This document shows positions 1 to 6,535 of a stretch of 17,428 nt of DNA, piece by piece. Each line of letters opens with the position of its first letter. Position 1 is the first letter of the stretch. This stretch comes from an uncultured Blautia sp. (GTDB lineage: Bacteria > Bacillota > Clostridia > Lachnospirales > Lachnospiraceae). The translations under genes and the position numbers were made by a program. The notes below the pieces were generated by a model that was not told the DNA's origin, did no database searches, and was given only the letters and a program-made list of their open reading frames with translations. The stretch lies in assembly GCA_934394545.1 (NCBI GenBank), contig CAKRRG010000059.1, positions 1-17,428 of the forward strand, given 5' to 3'.

Positions 1-359
1 ACACCTGCAGTATCAAGAGTACCTCTGATGATGTGGTATCTTGTACCAGGTAAGTCCTTAACCCTTCCACCACGGATAAGAACAACGCTATGCTCCTGAA
101 GGTTGTGACCTTCTCCTGGGATATAGCTTGTTACTTCGATTCCGTTGGAAAGACGAACTCTGGCGATTTTTCTAAGAGCTGAGTTAGGCTTCTTAGGAGT
201 TGCAGTCTTAACTGCTGTACAAACGCCACGTTTCTGTGGTGCAGACTGTTCAACTGCTTTCTTTCTTAAAGAGTTGAATGTTTTCTGGAGAGCCGGAGCT
301 GTAGATTTCTTTACAGATGTCTGGCGTCCTTTTCTTACTAACTGGTTGAATGTTGGCAT
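1..359 (-). CDS. rpsL: 30S ribosomal protein S12 (3' end beyond the window)
   Basis: Reverse-strand translation from the ATG at 359 gives [13 protein letters not shown]..., then the S12 core [44 protein letters not shown]. 119 codons are visible; the family is about 137-140 aa, so roughly 20 residues lie off the left edge. S12 sits at the 30S decoding centre and checks codon-anticodon pairing. The 13-residue insertion before PQKRG relative to E. coli S12 is the usual Gram-positive form. The lysines matching E. coli K43 and K88 (here K56 and K101) are unchanged, so no classical streptomycin-resistance substitution is present. A GGGAGGTG ribosome binding site at 374-367 precedes the start. This should be the first gene of the str operon (rpsL-rpsG-fusA-tuf), whose remainder is not in view. 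It is separately promoted from rpoBC. Confidence 0.97.
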   Translation of the reverse strand, partial: MPTFNQLVRKGRQTSVKKSTAPALQKTFNSLRKKAVEQSAPQKRGVCTAVKTATPKKPNSALRKIARVRLSNGIEVTSYIPGEGHNLQEHSVVLIRGGRVKDLPGTRYHIIRGTLDTAG

Positions 360-385
360 TCCATTTCACCTCCCGATTTATTTCT

Positions 386-403
386 CCATAGATTCTTCTA
401 TGG
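386..403 (-). other. Leader hairpin upstream of rpsL
   Basis: In the rpsL 5' untranslated region (about 463 to 360) the transcript contains CCATAGA-AGAA-TCTATGG, a perfect 7-bp stem with a 4-nt loop, ending about 26 nt before the start codon and 12 nt before the ribosome binding site. There is no following U tract, so it is not a terminator. It could modulate translation or be incidental; I know of no described leader at this position. Confidence 0.35.
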
Positions 404-470
404 GGTTTCCTTGCGGCTGCTATTATCTTGTTATACGCAGAAATAAATGCCTTATTTCGCACGCTTTTTG

Positions 471-499
471 ATTATATCCTGTCTGCATATCTCTGTCAA
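471..499 (-). promoter_or_regulatory. Sigma-A promoter of the rpsL (str) operon
   Basis: On the minus strand a perfect -35 TTGACA (499-494) is followed by a 17-bp spacer and a perfect -10 TATAAT (476-471). The sequence just upstream (about 500-535) is rich in A tracts on the minus strand, resembling an UP element. Transcription would start near 463, leaving a leader of about 104 nt before rpsL. The consensus match and correct orientation make this one of the safest promoter calls in the window. Confidence 0.9.
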
Positions 500-622
500 G
501 GTATTTTTCTGCAATTTTTCTTTATTTTTTCAGATGCTTGTAAAGCGGACATTCCAGGTTTGAACTTCCTTCCTATTATAATGTAATTTATTTTTCTCTT
601 TAACCGGAAACTCAATTTTACA

Positions 623-651
623 TTGCATTCCATACACCCCATTATTATAAT
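623..651 (+). promoter_or_regulatory. Candidate promoter of the serine hydrolase gene
   Basis: TTGCAT (623-628) and a perfect TATAAT (646-651) are separated by 17 bp on the plus strand, placing the start near 658 and giving a leader of about 110 nt before the ATG at 770. The -35 matches consensus only partly. A second plus-strand TATAAT at 577-582 has no acceptable -35. The rest of 500-690 is AT-rich and shows no gene. Confidence 0.5.
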
Positions 652-694
652 AAAAAAGAATTATACCTCACCTGAGCTGGCACTCTATTAGCAT

Positions 695-745
695 GATATG
701 ATGATACCAGGGGCAAAAAACCTTTTGCCCCAACATCATGATATC
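695..745 (+). other. Hairpin in the leader of the serine hydrolase gene
   Basis: The core is GGGGCAAAA (710-718), loop AACC, TTTTGCCCC (723-731): a perfect 9-bp stem. It is flanked by an outer imperfect pair, GATATGATG (695-703) against CATCATgATATC (734-745), so most of the leader can fold into one interrupted stem ending about 25 nt before the start codon. There is no U tract on either strand, so it is unlikely to be a terminator. A 5' stabiliser or protein-binding site is possible. Confidence 0.5.
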
Positions 746-769
746 AATTCAGAATAGAAAGGAAAATTT

Positions 770-1951
770 ATGGATAACAAGAAAAAGAAGCGTACCTCAT
801 CTTATCTTCTAATCATTCTCAGTATTATAACAATGATCCTACTTATGATCATTCTTTATCTTTCCCTTTTTCGGAACGGCAACTTGATCCATACTGATCT
901 GGCGAAAAATAATTCCTCAGAATCACAGGAACAGCCACCTGTCGATGATGAAACAGATGGATTTATTTCAGATGATGGAGATTCAATTTCTGATGAGGGA
1001 TTTATTTCCAATGATGAGACAGACCTTCAAGACCCCAGCCCAAAAGAAAGTGCCGGACCTTCACAAGCTTCCCCCACTCCTGGTGAGGTGACAGTTCCTT
1101 ATCAGACACCAGAAGCCAGTTCTAAAAAAGCGCAGTCTCATGTTTCTAATGATGATGGAACCATTTCACCATCTCACGGAAGCTCTGCTTTTGACAATAA
1201 AGCGGATGAAAAAATGGATACACTGATTAACCAGCTTAATTCACAGCTTCCAACAGCGAATGGCACCTGGAGTGTTTATGTATGTGACCTTGCAGGTGGT
1301 TCTGAAGCTGCTATCAACAATACATCTATGCAGGCTGCAAGTCTGATCAAGCTTTTTATTATGGGGGCTGTATATGAGAATTATGATTCTCTTTCCCAGC
1401 AGTATGGCTCTTCCACGCTGGATTCCTACTTAAATTCCATGATTACAGTCAGTGACAACGATGCCGCCAACAGCCTGGTAAACTGCCTTGGCAGCGGTGA
1501 CAGTTCCTCCGGTATGAAAAAAGTAAACAACTTCTGTCAGACTCATGGTTACACCAATACCTCCATGGGACGTCTTCTTCTAGCAAGCAACGAATTTGGA
1601 GATAATTACACCTCCGCATACGACTGTGGAAAATTCCTAAAAGAAATCTATCAGATCTGTGCAGGCACTACCCAGACACCCAGTCTTTCCCATGCAGCAG
1701 ATATGTATGCACTTCTGAAGCAGCAACAACGTACCAACAAAATTCCCGCAGCCTTGCCAGAGGGTGTTCGCGTTGCCAACAAAACAGGTGAGCTTTCCAA
1801 TGTGGAAAATGATGCCGGAATTCTTTATAATACCCAAGGAGGAAATGACCTTGTCATTGTTTTTCTCTCCCAGGATCTTTCCAGTGCAGGTGATGCACAG
1901 AATACGATTGCACAGCTTAGCCGAAATATTTACATGTACTATAATGATTAA
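770..1951 (+). CDS. Membrane-anchored serine hydrolase, class A beta-lactamase fold
   Basis: A 393-aa protein. Residues 1-11 are basic, 12-34 form a transmembrane anchor (uncleaved signal), and 35-145 are an Asp/Glu/Ser/Pro-rich linker with a short degenerate repeat (GFISDDG, DSISDEG, GFISNDE-like) that would span the wall. The C-terminal domain (about 148-393) has all three hallmark motifs of the serine beta-lactamase/penicillin-binding fold: SxxK as S191-L-I-K194, SDN at 228-230 and KTG at 338-340. The usual class A omega-loop glutamate (E166 in ExxLN) is not apparent in the short 264-282 stretch, so I infer a wall or ester hydrolase, or a penicillin-binding relative, rather than a true resistance enzyme. 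The start follows GAAAGGA (757-763) by 6 nt. It is the only plus-strand gene, divergent from rpsL, with its own terminator downstream. Confidence 0.85.
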   Translation: MDNKKKKRTSSYLLIILSIITMILLMIILYLSLFRNGNLIHTDLAKNNSSESQEQPPVDDETDGFISDDGDSISDEGFISNDETDLQDPSPKESAGPSQASPTPGEVTVPYQTPEASSKKAQSHVSNDDGTISPSHGSSAFDNKADEKMDTLINQLNSQLPTANGTWSVYVCDLAGGSEAAINNTSMQAASLIKLFIMGAVYENYDSLSQQYGSSTLDSYLNSMITVSDNDAANSLVNCLGSGDSSSGMKKVNNFCQTHGYTNTSMGRLLLASNEFGDNYTSAYDCGKFLKEIYQICAGTTQTPSLSHAADMYALLKQQQRTNKIPAALPEGVRVANKTGELSNVENDAGILYNTQGGNDLVIVFLSQDLSSAGDAQNTIAQLSRNIYMYYND

Positions 1952-1980
1952 GTGATACCGTTTTCAATCTATCTATAACA

Positions 1981-2014
1981 AATGCGCAGTCCCAAATCTG
2001 GCACTGCGCATTTT
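1981..2014. terminator. Intrinsic terminator between convergent genes
   Basis: AATGCGCAGT (1981-1990) pairs with ACTGCGCATT (2003-2012), a perfect 10-bp stem with a 12-nt loop followed on the plus strand by TT. On the minus strand the same hairpin is followed by TTTGTT. It ends the plus-strand serine hydrolase transcript 29 bp after its stop and probably also the minus-strand kinase/phosphatase operon, i.e. it is bidirectional. Confidence 0.75.
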
Positions 2015-2035
2015 AACCGAATCAAGCAAGTAGCG

Positions 2036-2058
2036 AAGCGGATTGCGAATATCCGCTT
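2036..2058. repeat. Small REP-like inverted repeat
   Basis: AAGCGGAT (2036-2043), 7-nt loop, ATCCGCTT (2051-2058), with a nearby CAAGCAAGTAGCG stretch to its left. It lies between the stop of the 410-aa gene and the shared terminator. There is no U tract in either direction, so it is not a simple terminator. It looks like a palindromic intergenic unit but only one copy is seen in this window. Confidence 0.35.
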
Positions 2059-2070
2059 GACCAATTCCTC

Positions 2071-3303
2071 TTATTCCTCTTCTTCATTCTCCTCGTAAGA
2101 CATTTCCCATATTTCTGAGAAAACAGCAAGCGGGCAATCCGTAAGAAGACACATCAGCAGAAAGCACTCATAAGGATTCACAATATAAATCTCGCTCATT
2201 CCACATTTCTTCAAAATGTTCTGCGCTTCCTCTATAAAATGATGATAACGGTCATAAGGATCATCCTCTTCCATCTCTTGAGATACAATAAAAAACTCCA
2301 AAGTAAGGAGATCAAACCGCTCCACCGGAAACTTGTGATTCAGAATATTGGTAATCCTTTGTCTGCTGAACCGCTTCTGACTGAAATGCCTGGCAAGAAT
2401 AGATGCAGACATTTTTTTCAGATTTCCCATCTGATTGATCGGAATCCCATTGCAAATCACCTTCTCCAGATCAGAGGGCGTAATATTCTCCGACTTCCAT
2501 ATCTTATCACGCCCCTTCTCAACTTCATCCTTCTGATACATAGCTGCAATAATCTTCTTCGCATGCTCCAGAAGCAGCATAAATTCCTGAAAAGCCTGAC
2601 TCTTCTCATTCATGGGATCATCCCAGCCAGCCTTAAGACATGCCAGATACTGAAAAAGCTTCTCTTCTGTATCAATGAGCATTTCACCACTCATCACATT
2701 CCCAACCTTATCCTTATCTGCTGCCGGCACCATAGACTTATATGCTTCCTTATACTCCTCCGCCTTACTATATGGAAGCTGCTTACTATAACAATACCAA
2801 TAGATCACTTCCTCTGGATTATGGAAATCAAAATCCTGTTCCTTCAGAACTCTGGTAAGAAAATCTGATACATCCTCAGCAGTCATACGAAGCCCAAAAC
2901 CTAATAAAAATACAGTTTCCCTCTTCACAGATGCCTGAGTCAGCCAGTTATTCACAAGAGCCGGAAGCTTCGTTGAAGTAGGATTCATAGACTTAGGCGT
3001 ATAAGTTTCCTTAAAGGATTCTACTGCAATATCCCGGTAAACCTCCTGCGGTACCTCCCCAAAAGGCTCCTCAAGTCCTGCGCGTTCATAAATATAACGT
3101 TTCAAATGGTCCCCAAAGGAAACCAATTCCATTTCTTTATATAAATAATGAAAAATAACATCCGCGTCTTCATCCTCAAATCCGTCCAGACTGACAACCT
3201 GACGGAATCTCTGGGCAGCTCTTCTTGTAAACTCAAAATCCTTCACGGAATCAAAAGCTACTGTCTGTTCAAAATCAAGATCCTGCATACGATTTTTCAT
3301 CAT
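2071..3303 (-). CDS. Conserved-looking hypothetical protein, third gene of the kinase-phosphatase operon
   Basis: I do not recognise this 410-aa protein. It has no signal peptide or obvious membrane segment and looks mostly helical and cytosolic. Visible features are an acidic N-terminus with a lone threonine in DFEQTVAFD (residues 10-18), a well-structured middle (RETVFLLGFGLRM at 128-140, then NPEEVIYWYCYSK at 162-174), a basic stretch resembling a helix-turn-helix or docking segment at 298-324 (SASILARHF...RQRITNILNH), a hydrophobic DLLTLEFFIV at 331-340, and an acidic tail EENEEEE. It begins with ATGATG after an AAGGTGA site and follows the phosphatase stop by 31 nt, so it is almost certainly co-transcribed with the kinase and phosphatase. 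Its likely job is as their substrate or effector, by inference from position only. Confidence 0.8.
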   Translation of the reverse strand: MMKNRMQDLDFEQTVAFDSVKDFEFTRRAAQRFRQVVSLDGFEDEDADVIFHYLYKEMELVSFGDHLKRYIYERAGLEEPFGEVPQEVYRDIAVESFKETYTPKSMNPTSTKLPALVNNWLTQASVKRETVFLLGFGLRMTAEDVSDFLTRVLKEQDFDFHNPEEVIYWYCYSKQLPYSKAEEYKEAYKSMVPAADKDKVGNVMSGEMLIDTEEKLFQYLACLKAGWDDPMNEKSQAFQEFMLLLEHAKKIIAAMYQKDEVEKGRDKIWKSENITPSDLEKVICNGIPINQMGNLKKMSASILARHFSQKRFSRQRITNILNHKFPVERFDLLTLEFFIVSQEMEEDDPYDRYHHFIEEAQNILKKCGMSEIYIVNPYECFLLMCLLTDCPLAVFSEIWEMSYEENEEEE

Positions 3304-3334
3304 AAATCACCTTCATTTTCTTCTTATTTCCCGA

Positions 3335-4138
3335 TTATCTTTTCCCTTGTGTAAGCCAGGTTCTAAGAGGACATTCTTCCAGTTCTACCTCACACAAAAT
3401 AATAGTAGTATTGTCTCTGGCCCCTCTGCCAAACACACTCTCCCTAAGTATCCGGACAGTATCTTCCACGGAAACATCCTGTCTGATAATTTCTTCAATT
3501 TCAGAATCGGACAACATATCCGTCACTCCATCAGAGCACAGCAGATATCGGTCACCATTTTCATAAGGTAATGCCGCTATTGTTGGCTCCAGCTTCATCT
3601 CAGCTTCCTCAATTCCCAAAAACTGAGTCAGAGGAGGTTTTCCAAGCATATAATTTTTTAACACATGATCTCTGGAAATCTGGGAAAAGTGTCCCTCGGT
3701 CAGCCGATATATCCGGCTATCGCCAAGATTACAGATATTCACTGCTCTTTTCCCAAAGGCGATCATAGCAAGTGTCGTTCCTATGGCACTGATCCGATTC
3801 TCTCTGCCATAGCTGCAGACCGCCTGATTCATGCTCTGGCTTACCTCTGCAAGAAATCGTTCTGGCTTCTTGCGAAGCAAACTTTTATTTCCACAATAGA
3901 AACGATCCATTGCATCCGAAGCCAGCCACGCCGCCATCTCTCCTTGACTTTCCCCTCCCATACCGTCAAATACAGCCAATGCCGGAAGGCTTTCTCTTAG
4001 CCGCACACCGGTACGGATTTCGTCTATTCCCTGATTCTTAGCCGGCAAAAGCTCCCCGCAACACCAGTAATTGTCCTCATTATTTACCCGCACTTTCCCT
4101 GTGTTGCAGGTATAAGCATAGTTAATACGATATGTCAT
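3335..4138 (-). CDS. PP2C/PPM-family serine/threonine phosphatase
   Basis: A 267-aa single-domain protein, normal length for bacterial PPM phosphatases of the Stp/PrpC type. All metal-binding and catalytic motifs are present in order: the N-terminal RVNNED (17-22), AVFDGMGG (55-62), GTT at 120-122, LGDSRIYRL (138-146), SRDH (155-158), CSDGVTDML (201-209) and ARDNTT (240-245). It should remove phosphate from Ser/Thr residues in a Mn/Mg-dependent reaction, opposing the adjacent kinase. No membrane segment is seen, so it acts in the cytosol. A purine-rich GAAGAGGAAGAGC precedes the ATG. The gap to the kinase gene is 33 nt and to the next gene 31 nt, with no terminator between, supporting one operon. 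I give no gene symbol because the usual prpC/stp genes pair with PASTA kinases, which this one is not. Confidence 0.95.
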   Translation of the reverse strand: MTYRINYAYTCNTGKVRVNNEDNYWCCGELLPAKNQGIDEIRTGVRLRESLPALAVFDGMGGESQGEMAAWLASDAMDRFYCGNKSLLRKKPERFLAEVSQSMNQAVCSYGRENRISAIGTTLAMIAFGKRAVNICNLGDSRIYRLTEGHFSQISRDHVLKNYMLGKPPLTQFLGIEEAEMKLEPTIAALPYENGDRYLLCSDGVTDMLSDSEIEEIIRQDVSVEDTVRILRESVFGRGARDNTTIILCEVELEECPLRTWLTQGKR

Positions 4139-4171
4139 GCTCTTCCTCTTCGCCGAATCTTTTTTGTGTTC

Positions 4172-5908
4172 TTACTCATCCAACTGCTCTAGCGCATTTT
4201 TCCAATATTTCTCACCGCGCTTAATATACTCTGTGCTGTCATTCTCCTTATCATGGACGATACCATCTGCATCAATCCATCGAATCAGCTTGCCACGCTT
4301 GTCATAGTAATACAATTCTTTCTTATTACCAGTCCATACATATGCAAAAAACAGCCTCTCATCCCAATAGTAATACTCTTCATAAACTCCATCCTCAGAA
4401 GTTTCCGGATAAATTATGGCAGATACCAACTTATCGTTACTGTCATAATAGCGAAGACGGTCTCCCTCCTTGCCAACCTCCTTACAATCAGGAAGCTCAC
4501 TTACAATGGTGTTCGCTTGTTCCTTAATTGTCTGAATGGCTGTGGAGAAATCATCAATTTGTGCTGTGCTGTTATCGTTAGCTTCCAGAACATCCATAAT
4601 GCTCTCTGCGTTCTGCACCTTACGTTCCTCATCTCGAATCAGCTTCACATAAGCACCGATAATAATACACGCTGCTAATGCCACAACAATAAGAGATACC
4701 GTCCATGGTGAAATTCTTCGTTCCTGGCTCCATTGCTTATTTCTTGATTTCTCATCAGGATGTGTCATTCTTCCTTTGGCTGAATTAGGCTTTCTTGCTG
4801 TTGTTCCTGCATTCTTGATATTCTCCGTTTCTTCTCTGACTGCCTTCTCAATCTGAGGAGCTTCTGCCACATGCGTTCGCTCCATCTCGTCATTCTCAGG
4901 CTCCTGGAGTGCATATCTTCTCTGGTCACGTTCAAGCTCACTGGAATTTGTCAGCGCCCACTGGGATTTCTCCCATTCCTTCTCTGCATTCACCGGCCCC
5001 AAACGTAAGCTCTCCAAATCTCGCAGCATCTCCTCCGGACACTTGTAGCGCTTCTCCGGATCAAATGCACAGGCCTTCCGTATAATATGAGAAAAAGCCG
5101 CACTCGCCATCGCCGGATCCGGCATTTTCTCTCCTGCCATTCTTCTTGCCAGCGCATTCTCCTTATCCCTGTATGTGATCAGCTGCTTGTCCAGAGAAAG
5201 GAACGGCAGTCTGTTCTGATTCATCAATTTATATAATACAATTCCAAGAGAGTAAATATCGATACTACTATCGTACTTCTCTCCCTTGTATATCTCCGGT
5301 GCCATATAAGAATAGGTTCCCTTCTTAGACATACTGCTCATAGTACGAGCCTGTTCCCTGGCAATCCCAAAATCTCCCAGTTTAAAATCACCGAATCTGG
5401 ACACAAAAATATTCTCAGGTTTCACATCCCGGTGAATAATATTCAGCTTCCGGCAATAGAGCAGTGCCATAGCAAGGTCACAGCCAAGCTTGATTACTTC
5501 CTTCTCCGTAAGCTCCTTGCCTGTGCAATAGTCCATAAAGCTGGTGAGATATTCCATTCTGATATAAATATCCCAACCTATTTCATCCAGATATTCTACA
5601 ATTTTAAAATCTTCAAATGAAACTATGTGAGAATTCCCGCAAAAATGTTCCATCGTATATATTTCCTGAACACATTCCTCCACCAGATTGCGGAAATATT
5701 CTCTGGTAGACTGCTCATTATTCAGTTCAGACCGTACACTATCCAGTTCCCCCTTATTTCCCGGAATCGTTATGATCTTAATTGCAGAATAAAAAGAACG
5801 TCCACGCTCAGTTCTCTTGGCCTTGTATACTTTTCCAAAAGAACCTTCCCCTATTTTCTCTACAAGTTTCCAATCTGGCCAGACGGAAACCGGAACATCT
5901 TTATCCAT
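4172..5908 (-). CDS. Membrane Ser/Thr protein kinase with non-PASTA extracellular domain
   Basis: A 578-aa protein from the chosen ATG. The Hanks-type kinase domain (about 12-300) is complete: glycine loop GEGSFGKV (20-27), invariant lysine K44 in SAIK, catalytic loop HRDVKPEN (159-166), DFG (179-181), and GTYSYMAPE (197-205) at the end of the activation segment. About 35 residues lie between K44 and the presumed helix-C glutamate (near E82), longer than in PknB. A charged juxtamembrane linker (about 305-400) leads to one transmembrane helix (402-424), then an outside domain of about 150 residues. That domain lacks PASTA repeats and instead has Tyr/Trp-rich beta-hairpin-like units (DRLRYYDS 483-490, EEYYYWDERLFFAY 510-523, KELYYYDKRGKLIRWID 530-546). 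An in-frame GTG 16 codons upstream (5956) is rejected because it lacks a ribosome binding site. It is the first gene of the operon with the phosphatase. Confidence 0.93.
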   Translation of the reverse strand: MDKDVPVSVWPDWKLVEKIGEGSFGKVYKAKRTERGRSFYSAIKIITIPGNKGELDSVRSELNNEQSTREYFRNLVEECVQEIYTMEHFCGNSHIVSFEDFKIVEYLDEIGWDIYIRMEYLTSFMDYCTGKELTEKEVIKLGCDLAMALLYCRKLNIIHRDVKPENIFVSRFGDFKLGDFGIAREQARTMSSMSKKGTYSYMAPEIYKGEKYDSSIDIYSLGIVLYKLMNQNRLPFLSLDKQLITYRDKENALARRMAGEKMPDPAMASAAFSHIIRKACAFDPEKRYKCPEEMLRDLESLRLGPVNAEKEWEKSQWALTNSSELERDQRRYALQEPENDEMERTHVAEAPQIEKAVREETENIKNAGTTARKPNSAKGRMTHPDEKSRNKQWSQERRISPWTVSLIVVALAACIIIGAYVKLIRDEERKVQNAESIMDVLEANDNSTAQIDDFSTAIQTIKEQANTIVSELPDCKEVGKEGDRLRYYDSNDKLVSAIIYPETSEDGVYEEYYYWDERLFFAYVWTGNKKELYYYDKRGKLIRWIDADGIVHDKENDSTEYIKRGEKYWKNALEQLDE

Positions 5909-5918
5909 GCCTGTATGT

Positions 5919-5925
5919 TCCTCCT
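5919..5925 (-). promoter_or_regulatory. Ribosome binding site that fixes the kinase start
   Basis: AGGAGGA on the minus strand (within GGGGAGGAGGAAC) lies 10-11 nt before the ATG at 5908. The alternative GTG at 5956 is preceded only by TGTGAAGA. Spacing is slightly long but the strength of this site makes 5908 the better start. Confidence 0.7.
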
Positions 5926-6034
5926 CCCCTATAGAGTGGTGCGTTGCTGCGCTCACTCTTCACAGCAGCTTACTTTCGCCGCACAAAAATAATAGGTTCT
6001 TATCATTTCGTACAGCAGTTCTGACTTTCATAAT

Positions 6035-6063
6035 ATTATACAGGAATCTTACCACAAATGGTA
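6035..6063 (-). promoter_or_regulatory. Candidate promoter and operator-like dyad for the kinase operon
   Basis: A perfect -10 TATAAT occupies 6040-6035 on the minus strand, preceded directly by TG. No good -35 exists at 16-18 bp; the position is instead covered by the inverted repeat TACCA-CAAA-TGGTA (6050-6063). A weak -35 overlapped by a dyad is what an activator- or repressor-controlled promoter would look like, but this is inference. Transcription would start near 6028, giving a leader of about 120 nt. Confidence 0.4.
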
Positions 6064-6197
6064 GTCTGGGTTGTATTTTCATCTATCCATATTTTACACA
6101 AATTGACAAGTATTTCCGATACCTGCCGGATTTCGGAAGGCTGCAGTATTCGGCGCAGCTATGCACCTGGTTCATGGACGTTGCGATTACCAGCCCT

Positions 6198-6323
6198 TCA
6201 ATTCCATGTCCATGCCGGAATCTGGTAAAGTTCTCTCAAGTAACCCCAGATATTCTTATAATCACGGATTGGTTTTTTCACAGGCCCGATGTTATGAAAA
6301 TAGCTTACATCCCGTTGAGCTAG
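6198..6323 (-). pseudogene. Remnant of a glutathionyl-hydroquinone reductase (GST-like, YqjG/Ecm4 family) gene
   Basis: An open minus-strand stretch without a start codon translates as LAQRDVSYFHNIGPVKKP, then IRDYKNIWGYLRELYQIPA, then a stop at 6198-6200. The RFDvsYfrNIGP...DYkNIWGYxRxLYQIPA pattern is characteristic of the C-terminal all-helical domain of glutathionyl-hydroquinone reductases. Only about 37 recognisable residues of a family of about 320 survive. There is no ribosome binding site, the reading is cut upstream exactly where the 165-bp palindrome begins, and beyond the stop (6197-6065) nothing coherent follows. The identification is from memory of the family, not a search. It indicates a decayed gene interrupted or flanked by the palindrome. 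Confidence 0.62.
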
Positions 6324-6484
6324 AGCGTGTTTGAAAAAGGCTTTCTGTAAGATGTACGTCACAATTTGTGGGAGATTTTGCCCGGATGAGGGCGCCGTAG
6401 CGGGCTACGGCAACTGAATTCGAGCGAAATACACCGCAAAGTGGGGCGTGCAGATTGCAGGAATGCTTTTCAAACACGCTCTAG
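6320..6484. repeat. 165-bp near-perfect palindromic element (MITE-like or structured RNA)
   Basis: The outer arms are perfect 18-bp inverted repeats: CTAGAGCGTGTTTGAAAA (6320-6337) and its complement at 6467-6484. The similarity continues inward over the entire element: arms of 82 and 81 nt meet at a 2-nt centre (6402-6403), with the central GCCGTAGC/GCTACGGC stem perfect. By hand alignment 59 of 81 positions are Watson-Crick pairs and 8 more would be G-U in plus-strand RNA; only one single-base gap is needed. It contains no transposase. A small open frame through it (6292-6477, minus) is a by-product. It sits 7 bp downstream of the rpoC terminator and abuts the GST-like pseudogene. Confidence 0.85.
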
Positions 6485-6491
6485 TACAGCG

Positions 6492-6535
6492 AAAAAAATC
6501 CCCTGGAGCAACATTTCTGTCACCCCAGGGGATTT
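6492..6535 (-). terminator. Intrinsic terminator of rpoBC
   Basis: On the minus strand AAATCCCCTGG (6535-6525) pairs with CCAGGGGATTT (6506-6496), an 11-bp stem with an 18-nt loop, running into seven U residues (6498-6492). It starts 22 bp after the rpoC stop codon and is a textbook Rho-independent terminator, separating rpoBC from the kinase operon. Confidence 0.93.

Noticed and set aside
145..471. 108-aa plus-strand open frame over rpsL
   Set aside because: Antisense to S12 and its leader; the minus strand gives an unmistakable S12 protein that lacks an ORF call only because it runs off the window.
490..520. Minus-strand TATAAT at 580-575 as a second rpsL promoter
   Set aside because: Its best -35 is TTAAAG at 603-598, a poor match, and the perfect promoter at 499-471 is sufficient.
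6103..6108. Plus-strand TTGACA as a promoter for the palindrome
   Set aside because: No -10-like hexamer occurs 15-19 bp downstream, so there is no support for a plus-strand promoter here.
5817..6323. 168-aa plus-strand open frame spanning the kinase 5' end and the intergenic region
   Set aside because: Its first part is antisense to the kinase coding region and the rest is antisense to the GST-like remnant; no ribosome binding site and no family resemblance on this strand.
6292..6477. 61-aa minus-strand open frame through the palindrome
   Set aside because: It arises from the repeat sequence itself, has no ribosome binding site and no coding character; treated as an artefact of the palindromic element.
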